Shown here one piece after another: positions 33,318 through 41,560 of a stretch of 53,239 nucleotides of DNA. The position numbers were made by a program, and so were the translations under genes. Below the pieces are notes generated by a model. It saw only the letters and a list, made by a program, of their open reading frames with translations. It was not told the origin of the DNA and made no database searches. Within the stretch, counting starts at the first letter, position 1; the number at the start of each line of letters is the position of its first letter. This DNA comes from CAZVWH01 sp964631175 (GTDB lineage Bacteria; Planctomycetota; Phycisphaerae; Sedimentisphaerales; Anaerobacaceae), in assembly GCA_964631175.1 (NCBI GenBank), contig CAZVWH010000007.1, forward strand, positions 1 through 53,239, read 5' to 3'.

Positions 33318-34697
33318 TTAAGGTTTTTTTCGTTCTTCGAATTTTAGCAGCGAAGGCCTTCCAATACTGTGATATTCAATTCCCGCGTTTTTGACTATCT
33401 CTGGGTCGTACAGGTTTCTGCCGTCGAAGATAACCGGCTTTTTTAATTTCGTTGCAATAAGCTCGAAGTCAGGATTACGGAACTCCTGCCAATCGGTAAA
33501 GATAACAAGAGCATCGGCATTATCAAGTGCGTCGTATCCGTTTTGGAAGGTCTGAATTTTACCCCCCGCGTCTTCCTGTCGCCCGCGGCCCCGTCTAGCG
33601 ACGGGAGTCGCTGGTGCCTGGAAGACAGGAGCGGGGGCTGCGGGGTCGTAGGCTTTTATTTGAATGCCGCAATCAAGAATTTTCTTTATGCAGTAAACAG
33701 CCGGCGATTCTCTTATGTCGTCGGTTTTTGCCTTGAAGGCTAATCCCCAAACGGCCAGTATAGTTCTTTCTTGCCGTCCTTTAAAGTAATCTGTAATTCG
33801 TGATGCGAATCTTTCTTGTTGATTCACGTTTACCTGTTGCACCGATTTAGCTATCGTCATTTCAGCACCATGAATGGAGCCTGTGTGAATCAGCGCTCGA
33901 ACATCTTTTGGAAAACAGCTTCCGCCGTAGCCTATGCCGGCAAACAAAAAAGACCGCCCAATCCGCGAGTCACTGCCGATACCTTGTCTAACCATTTCTA
34001 CATCCGCCCCGACTTTTTCGCACAGCTCTGATATCTCGTTCATAAACGATATTCTTGTTGCCAGCATCATATTCGCCGCGTATTTTGTCAATTCAGCGGA
34101 GGCTGGGTCCATAAATAGTATTCTGCTGCCTCTTCGCATAAATGGGCCGTATAACTGGGCCATTTTTCCTTGAACGTCCGTATTAGCCGTCCCAATGATT
34201 ATCCTGTCGGGACTCATAAAATCCTCAACGGCGGAGCCCTCTTTCAAAAACTCCGGATTGCTGACGTAATCGAATGTTGTTTTTGTTTTGGATTTTATTA
34301 TTTTTGTAACCTTTTTATGCGTGCCTACCGGTACGGTGCTTTTTGTAGCTATAATATGATAGTCACTTAGACACTCAGCTATTTCAGCAGCAACTGACAG
34401 GACCACCGATATGTCGCATGAGCCGTCTTGTGCTGAGGGAGTGCCAACCGCAAGGAAAATAATAAGTGAGTTATCCACTCCAAATTTTAGATCGGTTGTA
34501 AAGTGCAGTCGACCGAGCTTTTTGTTGCGTTTGACTATCTCGGTCAGGCCAGGCTCGTAAATAGGAATTGCTCCATTTTTCAGGTTGGCAATTTTCTTTT
34601 CGTCGTTATCGACACATACAATATTATTGCCGGCCTCGGCCAGGCAACCGGCTGTAACTAATCCGACGTAACCAATTCCGACGACGCAAATTTTCAT
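33318..34697 (-). CDS. UDP-glucose 6-dehydrogenase with an insert near residue 350
   Basis: This cytoplasmic enzyme oxidises UDP-glucose to UDP-glucuronate using two NAD+. The NAD site (GIGYVGLVTAGCLAEAG), substrate-binding middle domain and catalytic Cys in GGSCFPKD are present, and the protein ends normally. At 459 aa it is longer than usual because residues about 349-373 (APAPVF...RRGRGRQEDAGG) are inserted in the C-terminal domain between the conserved AYDP and YDAL segments. The DNA of the insert is GC-rich and palindromic, unlike the rest of the gene. The loop is surface-exposed in known structures, so activity may remain. It pairs with the epimerase downstream. Confidence 0.9.
   Translation of the reverse strand: MKICVVGIGYVGLVTAGCLAEAGNNIVCVDNDEKKIANLKNGAIPIYEPGLTEIVKRNKKLGRLHFTTDLKFGVDNSLIIFLAVGTPSAQDGSCDISVVLSVAAEIAECLSDYHIIATKSTVPVGTHKKVTKIIKSKTKTTFDYVSNPEFLKEGSAVEDFMSPDRIIIGTANTDVQGKMAQLYGPFMRRGSRILFMDPASAELTKYAANMMLATRISFMNEISELCEKVGADVEMVRQGIGSDSRIGRSFLFAGIGYGGSCFPKDVRALIHTGSIHGAEMTIAKSVQQVNVNQQERFASRITDYFKGRQERTILAVWGLAFKAKTDDIRESPAVYCIKKILDCGIQIKAYDPAAPAPVFQAPATPVARRGRGRQEDAGGKIQTFQNGYDALDNADALVIFTDWQEFRNPDFELIATKLKKPVIFDGRNLYDPEIVKNAGIEYHSIGRPSLLKFEERKKP
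33563..33637. repeat. GC-rich palindromic insertion inside UDP-glucose dehydrogenase
   Basis: Outer arms CCCCCGC and GCGGGGG enclose a hairpin AGCGAC-GGGA-GTCGCT (33597-33612). The 75-base stretch equals the in-frame insert and is a multiple of three, so the frame is kept. Confidence 0.65.
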
Positions 34698-34742
34698 TCA
34701 ATGGTTTCCTATGGAGCACTATGGACAATGGACTAAAGATAA

Positions 34743-34770
34743 CCTGCACCGCAGGGGTGCAGGCTAAACA
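34743..34770 (+). repeat. Hairpin element ending in CTAAACA
   Basis: CCTGCACC and GGTGCAGG form a stem around GCAGG, followed by CTAAACA. It lies between the NusG paralogue and the dehydrogenase. Confidence 0.6.
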
Positions 34771-34780
34771 TCGTCCCTCG

Positions 34781-35335
34781 TCATGCGTTTTCAATGGGCT
34801 CTAACATATCGACATCAATTTCTACACTTGCTGCCTGGCCGAGCATATCTATTTGTAGCACTAAACGCGTAGCGTTTTTTGTCGTCTCGACAATGCCCTG
34901 CAAGTCAAGGAATGGCCCGGCTATAACCCGACACCGTTGGCCTGCTTTGATGTACTTATATGGCGTCAAAGGAGCACCGGCTCGAAGAGCTTGATCAATC
35001 TGTTGCAGCTCACTGAGTAATTTCTCCTGGTCTTTGACCTCGATTAGATTCGCGACACGATTGGTTCGCAGCAATTCAATCCGTTGATGTTCTTCGCCGC
35101 AAAAGAATAGATATCCACTAAATAGCGGTAGAAGCGACCGTAACGTTCTGTGCCTTCGACGCTGGACTTTCCAGGTCATCGGAAGAAAATAAGGGATGCT
35201 TTTTCCAATTAAATCATGTGCCAGGGCCTTTTCATTCCTGCTTTTGGTGTGGGCCACCCACCATAGGCCGATAAAATCGCTGATTGATTCTTCTTCGGGC
35301 CAAATTATCGGCGGATTTTCACTTGCTTTAAGCAA
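34781..35335 (-). CDS. NusG-paralogue antiterminator (RfaH/UpxY type)
   Basis: A 184-aa protein with a NusG N-terminal domain (about residues 24-115: GLWWVAHTKSRNEKALAHDLIGKSIPYFLPM, with basic WKVQRRRHR and LFSGYLFF) and a C-terminal KOW domain (about 128-180: IKAGQRCRVIAGPFLDLQGIV). Such paralogues bind RNA polymerase and prevent early termination of long polysaccharide operons. It stands first in a minus-strand unit leading to UDP-glucose dehydrogenase and the epimerase, and opposite the ATP-grasp and WecA-type genes, which fits that role. No ops-like pause element was recognised in the upstream 245 bases. It is not the housekeeping NusG, since that normally lies beside secE and rplK. Confidence 0.85.
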   Translation of the reverse strand: MLKASENPPIIWPEEESISDFIGLWWVAHTKSRNEKALAHDLIGKSIPYFLPMTWKVQRRRHRTLRSLLPLFSGYLFFCGEEHQRIELLRTNRVANLIEVKDQEKLLSELQQIDQALRAGAPLTPYKYIKAGQRCRVIAGPFLDLQGIVETTKNATRLVLQIDMLGQAASVEIDVDMLEPIENA

Positions 35336-35477
35336 CTTTATTCTCTTATCTAAACCAGTAATTACTTTTAGTCGATTAGTTAAAAGAGGTTATAAGATTT
35401 ATCATTTGCCGTAAGGCATACTGCGTAGATAACATGAAAATAACCAATATACAATAGTAAATAATAAATTTTGATAA

Positions 35478-35550
35478 GACAGAATACAGAAGCCTGCCCC
35501 TTCAACTATGTTCAAGGCAGGCTCTGAGCAAAGTCGAAGGGACAGAATAC
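35478..35550. repeat. Nested repeats in the divergent intergenic region
   Basis: GACAGAATAC occurs at 35478-35487 and 35541-35550. Between them lies a palindrome (GCCTGCC 35492-35498, GGCAGGC 35516-35522) followed by CTGAGCAAAGTCGAAGGG, a variant of the core at 21216. One repeat seems to have inserted into another. Confidence 0.5.
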
Positions 35551-35580
35551 CAGCTCCTGATCCCTAGCCTCTGAATTCTG

Positions 35581-36564
35581 ATGATTAAAGATGGTTTGAA
35601 CATTTTGTTCACTTGTATTGGCAGACGGGTCTCACTGCTCAATAGCTTTCATCGAGCAGCAAGGCAACTGAAGATAGCCGCATCTCTTTTTGGTACAGAT
35701 ACAAGCAAGTTAAGCTCCGCATTACAATTGTGCGATAAAGGTTTTTTAGTTAAACCGATAACCCACAACAGCTATATCAAACAACTGCTCTCTATTGTCA
35801 AAACCAACAAGGTAAAATTACTTGTCCCTACTGTTGATTTGGACCTGAAGCTTCTCGCACAGAACAGGTCAAAATTCTCTGCTTTGGATTGTCTCGTTCT
35901 TGTTTCCGGTCCGGAGGTAGTTGAAATCTGCCAGGACAAGAGAAAAACGTATCGTTTTTTGGTTAAGAACGGTTTTGATACTCCCAGGACGTTGAACGTT
36001 CGGTCAGTGCTTTCAAAGCAGCACCAGCAGGAGAAATTAAGTTGGCCCTGTTTTCTAAAGCCTTGGGATGGTTATGCCAGCAGAGGCAACGCTGTCGTGA
36101 AAAACCGGCAAGAGTTATTATTCTTTTCGAAAAGAATACCAAATGTTATCTTTCAAGAATTTGTCGAAGGAATCGAATATACATGCGATGTGTATGTTGA
36201 CTTTAATATGAAGGTTCGCTGTGTTGTGCCGAGAAAACGCATCGAGACAAGAGCCGGCGAGGTGAGCAAGGGACAAATAGATAAGAAGCCTCGAATTATG
36301 AGCGAGTCTGCGAGATTGGTAGAAACGCTTGGAGCAGGGCCCGGGATTATAACTTTGCAATTATTTTTAAGCCCGAATGATAAAGTAAAGTTCATTGAAA
36401 TAAATCCACGATTCGGGGGCGGCGTTCCTTTGTCAATTAAAGCTGGCGCAAACTTCCCAAAGTGGATATTACAAGAGCTGCTCGGAATAAAACCAAATAT
36501 TCGTTTCGATGGATTCAAGGATGATCTGATTATGCTTCGCTACGACAGCGAAGTCTGGCTGTAG
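35581..36564 (+). CDS. ATP-grasp protein, carbamoyl-phosphate-synthase-like
   Basis: A 327-aa cytoplasmic ligase-type protein. A Rossmann-like N-terminal domain (about 1-110) is followed by an ATP-grasp fold with a lysine in FLKPWDGYASRGN, the hinge QEFVEGIEYTCDVY and the metal-binding motif EINPRFGGGVPLSI near residue 272. It joins an amine or alcohol to a carboxylate through an acyl phosphate, but the substrates are unknown. Relatives often lie in surface-polysaccharide clusters, and this one sits between a NusG paralogue and a WecA-type transferase. Start is ATG at 35581; no strong Shine-Dalgarno is visible. It may modify a sugar acid such as a uronate with an amino acid, though this is speculation. 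Confidence 0.75.
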   Translation: MIKDGLNILFTCIGRRVSLLNSFHRAARQLKIAASLFGTDTSKLSSALQLCDKGFLVKPITHNSYIKQLLSIVKTNKVKLLVPTVDLDLKLLAQNRSKFSALDCLVLVSGPEVVEICQDKRKTYRFLVKNGFDTPRTLNVRSVLSKQHQQEKLSWPCFLKPWDGYASRGNAVVKNRQELLFFSKRIPNVIFQEFVEGIEYTCDVYVDFNMKVRCVVPRKRIETRAGEVSKGQIDKKPRIMSESARLVETLGAGPGIITLQLFLSPNDKVKFIEINPRFGGGVPLSIKAGANFPKWILQELLGIKPNIRFDGFKDDLIMLRYDSEVWL

Positions 36565-36618
36565 AGGATAGAGGACAGAGGACGGAAGACGGAAGATAGA
36601 GAACAGAGGACAGATTGA
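36565..36618 (+). repeat. Tandem GAGGACAGA-type repeat
   Basis: Imperfect copies of a GGACAGAGGACGGAAGAC unit lie between the ATP-grasp and transferase genes. It is related to the TTCTGTC tandem in serS (50017-50050). Confidence 0.5.
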
Positions 36619-36653
36619 TTCTGAATTCTAATGGTCGCGAGAAGAGTTGAGAG

Positions 36654-37799
36654 ATGTTTGATAATATAATAGGACCACATAGGCCGGTTACGTGGATGGT
36701 TCACTTTTGGCCGGTTTTAGCCGTGTCATTTATTGGCTCACTTGTGGCTACCTGGCTATGTAAAAAGATAGCCATAAAATTTGGAATTGTTGATCGGCCT
36801 GATGACTTAGTAAAGACACATAAAGCACCTATAGCATATCTTGGTGGTCTCGGTATGCTCATCGGCCTAACCATTGGTGTATTAGTGGGTATAGGTTGCA
36901 TGCGGTATGAAGAATTTCGTGGCTCGGCTTTGAAATGGCTGCTGGGAATATTGGCTGGTGGGACAATAGCATGTTTTGTCGGACTGACCGATGATATATT
37001 CGATATAAAGCCGAGACAAAAGTTTCTCGGCCAGATTGTTGCTGCAATTATTTTGCTGTTGGTAGGTATCACGCCGAATCTGCAACGCATTGCTGGCCCG
37101 CTAAATCTGCCGATGCCTCATAATCTCGAAATGATTCTGGGTGTTTTTATCGTGATATTTTTTGTCCTCGGTGCAACGAACTCATTAAATCTGCTCGATG
37201 GACTCGATGGACTTTGTGGAGGTGTAACGACCATTATCACTCTTGCTATGCTGCTTTTATCGATACATCTTGCGACCTGGGGATACAGCGAAGTCGGTGA
37301 CCCTGTGCGGATTATAATCTGTCTTGGACTCATAGGAGGCGTCTGTGGATTTTTGCCTTTCAATCGGTATCCAGCCAAGATATTTATGGGCGATGCCGGC
37401 AGTATGCTTCTGGGCTTTATGGTAGCTGCCCTAATGCTTTTATTTGCCGAGGGCGTTCCGCGTTGGTGGATGGCTTCAATCGTTGTCTTTGGCCTGCCCA
37501 TTCTGGATACTGCTGTTGCATTAATACGGAGATTACTGAATCACAGGCCTTTATTTGTCTCTGATCGCGGCCATATCTATGATCAGATGATTGACAGAGG
37601 AATTTCGCTGAAAAGGACCGTTGCTATTTGTTATGCACTTGCAGGCGTATATGCTGTGATTGGCTTAGCAATGAGCCAGATCAAAACAAAGTATGCCGCG
37701 GGTATCTATGTGATTGTCTTTGTGGTCTCCGGAACAGTGGTATGGAAGAAGGGCTACTTAAAGATGGAAGGTCTGCGCGGAGTAATTCCCGAAAAATAA
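36654..37799 (+). CDS. Undecaprenyl-phosphate sugar-1-phosphate transferase (WecA/MraY family)
   Basis: A 381-aa integral membrane enzyme with about ten transmembrane helices that transfers a sugar-phosphate, commonly GlcNAc-1-phosphate, from its UDP form to the lipid carrier, the first membrane step of a surface glycan. Diagnostic motifs are the Asp-Asp in GLTDDIFDIKPRQKFLGQ (about residue 104), NLLDGLDGLCGG (about 179), FMGDAGSMLLG (about 243) and the histidine-containing loop RGHIYDQMID (about 306). It ends 15 bases from the convergent ManA gene. It is not MraY itself in view of its surroundings and motif details. Confidence 0.9.
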   Translation: MFDNIIGPHRPVTWMVHFWPVLAVSFIGSLVATWLCKKIAIKFGIVDRPDDLVKTHKAPIAYLGGLGMLIGLTIGVLVGIGCMRYEEFRGSALKWLLGILAGGTIACFVGLTDDIFDIKPRQKFLGQIVAAIILLLVGITPNLQRIAGPLNLPMPHNLEMILGVFIVIFFVLGATNSLNLLDGLDGLCGGVTTIITLAMLLLSIHLATWGYSEVGDPVRIIICLGLIGGVCGFLPFNRYPAKIFMGDAGSMLLGFMVAALMLLFAEGVPRWWMASIVVFGLPILDTAVALIRRLLNHRPLFVSDRGHIYDQMIDRGISLKRTVAICYALAGVYAVIGLAMSQIKTKYAAGIYVIVFVVSGTVVWKKGYLKMEGLRGVIPEK

Positions 37800-37814
37800 T
37801 AGTTTTTCAACTGA

Positions 37815-38786
37815 TTAAATGGTCACTGTTAAATACTGTGTATCGTCGGCAAAACGTATCGCTCCTTCATAGATAGCGGGGATTAGGAGTGTATCACCTG
37901 CTCTGAATTTGCCGCAAGGCATCCCTTTCGGGACAACAGGATTTGTATCGGCAGAGAGAATTGTTCCGGAGCCGGTTAAAATAATCAATGTTTTTATCTT
38001 ACCTGATGAGATGAATGCCTCGCAGTTTTTCCCTTGTGCGCCTTTGTCTATCTTGAAATATTCGCAGTCCACGAGCCGACCCACCGTTGTTACCGGAAAC
38101 TTGTCGCTATCCATATTGAAATTGATGCTTTCCAGAGCTTGTTCGATGTGAAGCGGCCTGGTCTTGCCGGTATCATCGACTCTGTTGAAGTCAAAGACGC
38201 GATATGTTGTATCTGACGGAGTTTGAATTTCAGCTATTAACAGACCTGCACCGATGCTGTGGGCCGTACCGGCCGGAAGAAAGTGACACTGTCCCGCTTC
38301 GACTGGCACTTTTTGAAGCATCTTATCAACAGTGCCATTTTTTACTGCTTCGGAGAATTGCTGTTTTGTTACGCTCTTTTTCAGACCTTTATAAATTGCC
38401 GCATCAGGTTCAGCAGATATAATATACCAGCACTCTGTTTTAGGTTCGCCCTTGCCCATTCGTTTGCAGGTTTCTGGGTCAGGATGGACCTGCACGCTCA
38501 GGATGTCCTCGGCGTCCAGAAATTTAATCAGTAATGGAAAAGGTCCTTTGAAATTTTTGTCACCTGTAATTTCTTCTGGAAACTTTTGAATTGCTTGGCT
38601 GAGCGTCTGGCCAGCCAATTCACCATTTGCAATGATAGATTTATCATCCGGCAGATCAGCCAATTCCCAGCTTTCGCCGATCTTTTCAAAGGGCGGGATG
38701 TCTTTATTAAATACTTCTCGCAGCTTTTGTCCGCCCCATATTCGCTGCTTGAATATCGGCCTAAATTTCAGTGGATAGAATTTCAT
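37815..38786 (-). CDS. manA: Class I mannose-6-phosphate isomerase
   Basis: This cytoplasmic zinc enzyme interconverts fructose-6-phosphate and mannose-6-phosphate. The cupin core is recognisable: FRPIFKQRIWGG at the start, GESWELAD, the zinc-site segment SVQVHPD, KTECWYI and the later GTAHSIG. The frame extends back to a TTG at 38825, but the ATG at 38786 begins the conserved N-terminus and lies 5 bases after the permease stop codon, so the two genes are tightly linked. That places a zinc-dependent enzyme at the end of a zinc-uptake operon. It could also supply mannose for the neighbouring polysaccharide locus. Confidence 0.9.
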   Translation of the reverse strand: MKFYPLKFRPIFKQRIWGGQKLREVFNKDIPPFEKIGESWELADLPDDKSIIANGELAGQTLSQAIQKFPEEITGDKNFKGPFPLLIKFLDAEDILSVQVHPDPETCKRMGKGEPKTECWYIISAEPDAAIYKGLKKSVTKQQFSEAVKNGTVDKMLQKVPVEAGQCHFLPAGTAHSIGAGLLIAEIQTPSDTTYRVFDFNRVDDTGKTRPLHIEQALESINFNMDSDKFPVTTVGRLVDCEYFKIDKGAQGKNCEAFISSGKIKTLIILTGSGTILSADTNPVVPKGMPCGKFRAGDTLLIPAIYEGAIRFADDTQYLTVTI

Positions 38787-38791
38787 AATCG

Positions 38792-39628
38792 TTATACTAA
38801 CTTTACGAGGTTTCGTTGTCCACAATACAATGCAGCTATTATCAATTCACCTCCCAGAAACAATGCAACAGCAGGGCCGATTGAAAAATCAAGATAATAC
38901 GCAAACAATAAGCCTGCCACTGAAGCTACAGTCATCGCTGCACAGCTTATTAGCATTCTTATACTCCAATTATATGAGAACAAAGCTGATATTGTTGCAG
39001 GTATTATCAGAAAGGCAAACACCACCACAATACCGGCAATTTGAACAGCTAAAGTGATTACAATACCAAGCAGCATATAGAAGACAAAATCCCACATTGC
39101 TGTCTTGAGACCCTCGGCATGGGCCTTGGCGTAATTATTCGATAATCTGTTCAACGGTTTTCGGAAAAAGTAAAAACAAGCTCCTACGGCTGAAAAAACA
39201 AACAGGCTTAAAACAATGTCCCGCCAATTTGTCCAAAGGAGACTGCCGGATAATATTTGCTGTACATGCACGTGCCCGCCGGGTGCAATACCAACCAAAA
39301 ATAGAGCTCCCGCTGCAGCAATTGCATAAGAGATACCTATAACCGCCTCAATTGAAATTTGAGTAATCCTGTTTCTTATTACAGCAAAAAAAGCAGCCGC
39401 TAACAAGACACAACCTAATGCGCATATATATGCGATAGTAGAATCCCCGTGCACCTTGAATGCAAGATGGGCAGCAATAGAGCCAACTGCTGCGATTTGA
39501 GCTAAAGCTATATCGATAAAGATAACTTCCCTTTTAAGCACGTGTATCCCCAAATAGCCGAGAATGGAACCCATCAGGATACAAGCAAGAAAAGGTAAAC
39601 CTAAAATTTGAATTATCGGCGGCATCAC
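38792..39628 (-). CDS. ABC metal-ion permease (ZnuB/MntB family), second subunit
   Basis: A 278-aa membrane protein with about eight to nine hydrophobic helices, typical of ABC-3 family permeases for zinc, manganese or iron. The conserved segments are IDIALAQIAAVGSIAAH (about residue 37), EAVIGISYAIAAA (about 93) and LLGIVITLAVQIAGIVVVFAFLIIPA (about 186-211). It follows another permease by 10 bases and precedes manA by 5, so all are one transcript. With its partner it would form a heterodimer. The zinc preference comes from the Zur-type regulator in the cluster. Confidence 0.88.
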   Translation of the reverse strand: MMPPIIQILGLPFLACILMGSILGYLGIHVLKREVIFIDIALAQIAAVGSIAAHLAFKVHGDSTIAYICALGCVLLAAAFFAVIRNRITQISIEAVIGISYAIAAAGALFLVGIAPGGHVHVQQILSGSLLWTNWRDIVLSLFVFSAVGACFYFFRKPLNRLSNNYAKAHAEGLKTAMWDFVFYMLLGIVITLAVQIAGIVVVFAFLIIPATISALFSYNWSIRMLISCAAMTVASVAGLLFAYYLDFSIGPAVALFLGGELIIAALYCGQRNLVKLV

Positions 39629-39638
39629 TCATATCCTC

Positions 39639-40463
39639 TCATATGAACACTTTTTTGTTAGAAAACAGACACCGAATAGATACAGCGGCAACGAAGAAAA
39701 CGCCCAGGCACAAGACTAAGCTGGGGCCATACGGCAGATCAAAAAAATAGGATGAGCATAGTCCAATCAGACAGGCTATAAAGCCAGCGCTCCAACCTAT
39801 TACAACAGCTCCAGCCCATTTTTTGGTAAACATCGCTGCAATAGCCGCCGGGATCATCAAAAAAGCATAAGCTAACAATACACCTGCAATAGGAACGATT
39901 AAAACCGTAATAATACCCTGAGTTATAAACAGCAAGAAGTCCCAAAGCTTTTCATTTTTCACCATAGAAGGATTCTTGGCTAAGCCTATAAATTTATGGC
40001 GAAACTTATAGTGAAACAGCAGCAGGATGATATATACAATGGTTGTAACAGAAACCAGCGGCCAGCTTACCCATAGCATAGAGCCTGCAAGTGTTTTAGT
40101 TACGTATGCTTGGCCGCCACGAAGCTTATCTCCCAGCAAAAGTGAGGCAACCAGTGCCAGAGCATACATAATGCCAATAACCGCTTCGCGAGGTATGGCT
40201 TTACTTGTTGGCTTTATTAAAGCCAGCAACATTGCACCGAATATTACCGCTATCAACGAGGACATATAAGATTGAGCCGTGCCGTATTTTATTCCCAGAC
40301 CTATGCCGACCAGAGCACCAAAAGCTGCCAACTGATCCAGGACCAGATCAGAAAATATCAAGGTGCGTCTAATTATGTGCAGCCCTATATAGGTATGCAG
40401 AATCAAGACGACCGCCAACAGAGCAATCTGGACCGAAAAAAATCTTATTATTTCTGACGTCAT
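39639..40463 (-). CDS. ABC metal-ion permease (ZnuB/MntB family), first subunit
   Basis: A 274-aa permease of the same family as its downstream neighbour, with the opening LHTYIGLHIIRRTLIFSDLVLDQLAAFGALVG, the EAVIGIMYALALVASLLLG segment and the ITVLIVPIAGVLLAYAFLMIPA helix. The two permeases differ enough to be distinct subunits rather than a recent duplication. It starts 15 bases after the solute-binding protein. An ATP-binding subunit, which the complex needs, is absent here; the gene may lie elsewhere in the genome. Confidence 0.88.
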   Translation of the reverse strand: MTSEIIRFFSVQIALLAVVLILHTYIGLHIIRRTLIFSDLVLDQLAAFGALVGIGLGIKYGTAQSYMSSLIAVIFGAMLLALIKPTSKAIPREAVIGIMYALALVASLLLGDKLRGGQAYVTKTLAGSMLWVSWPLVSVTTIVYIILLLFHYKFRHKFIGLAKNPSMVKNEKLWDFLLFITQGIITVLIVPIAGVLLAYAFLMIPAAIAAMFTKKWAGAVVIGWSAGFIACLIGLCSSYFFDLPYGPSLVLCLGVFFVAAVSIRCLFSNKKVFI

Positions 40464-40478
40464 AATGGTATTTCTCGA

Positions 40479-41540
40479 TTACTGTTTGTTCAAAATACCT
40501 TTCTTTTCCGCTGCTTTTAAAAGCTCATCAATCCAATAATCAAAAAGTTTAAAATAATCATCTACACCCTCGGCACCACCGACATACAGAGGAACTATAA
40601 CCGCTTCGGCATTTGTCCTTGCTGCAACTGTTCGTATCTTTTGTTCATCGAAGTAGTTTGCTGCCAAGATAATACTGATATTTCTTTCTCGCATCAGATT
40701 AATTAAGTTAGTCACATGCTTCGGCGAAGGTGGTATTCCAGGCTTGGGTTCCACAGTTCCTGCTTCTTCCAGCCCAAATATTTTCACGAAGTAAATCCAG
40801 TTTTTGTGATAAGTAACAATCGGCGTACCACGAAGCGGAAGCATCTTTTTTATCCAACCACCGAGAAATTCAGTTAGTGGCTTTCCTTCAAATTGCTGCT
40901 CTTTAAGAAAGCCTACCAGCTCACCCTGTTCGGCAAGGCTGCAAAGCGTATCACCGCCGAGCATTTCTACAAGCTCGGCACCAAACAACTGCTCATCAAT
41001 CTTTCGATGTAATTTATTTAAATTTTGTAAATATGTTTCTTTGCCTTCAGAGTCATTTTTAATCAATACCGTAGCTATATTGCGCGCAGCTACTTTCATT
41101 TGGATAGGACTGCAAGTGACATGGGGATTACCGTAAATATGAACCCCACCTTCTGCTCTTGATATTGTCTTAGGTTTTTCTAAGAGCTTCATACCACTGG
41201 ATGTGGATACATAGCCCGGCTGGCCGCTGCGAATATTTCCATTGCCGGAATTATCTATTACAGTTTGTATCCAAAGCTCCAAGTCCAGTCCCGTGGCGAC
41301 CAAAACATCAGCATTTCGCAGGGCCGTAGCAAATGACGGCTTAGGACGAATAAAATGGGCGTCTTGATCGCCCCGGACAATAGCTTTCACAGTGACACGG
41401 TCGCCCCCAATAACTTTTGCAAAAAAGGCATAATCCGGCAGTGTTGTTACTACATTCAAACTTTGTTTGGCATCCGCTCCCAGCGGACTCATAACTGGAA
41501 AAAACGAAACCAATACGATTATTACTAATCTCTTGTTCAT
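40479..41540 (-). CDS. Periplasmic zinc/manganese-binding protein (ZnuA-like)
   Basis: A 353-aa exported protein of the cluster 9 (TroA/ZnuA) type. The signal peptide is about residues 1-24. Metal ligands sit in the expected order: His62 (DQDAHFIRPKPS), His140 (GNPHVTCSP) and His245 (VTYHKNWIYF). The fourth ligand, normally a Glu or Asp near the end, should lie around residues 315-325. There is no His-rich loop of the type seen in many zinc-specific members, so zinc versus manganese is not settled by this protein. GGGAG at about 7 bases before the ATG supports the start. It comes 21 bases after the porin and 15 before the first permease. Confidence 0.88.
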   Translation of the reverse strand: MNKRLVIIVLVSFFPVMSPLGADAKQSLNVVTTLPDYAFFAKVIGGDRVTVKAIVRGDQDAHFIRPKPSFATALRNADVLVATGLDLELWIQTVIDNSGNGNIRSGQPGYVSTSSGMKLLEKPKTISRAEGGVHIYGNPHVTCSPIQMKVAARNIATVLIKNDSEGKETYLQNLNKLHRKIDEQLFGAELVEMLGGDTLCSLAEQGELVGFLKEQQFEGKPLTEFLGGWIKKMLPLRGTPIVTYHKNWIYFVKIFGLEEAGTVEPKPGIPPSPKHVTNLINLMRERNISIILAANYFDEQKIRTVAARTNAEAVIVPLYVGGAEGVDDYFKLFDYWIDELLKAAEKKGILNKQ

Positions 41541-41560
41541 AGTAACCTTACTCCCTTTCG

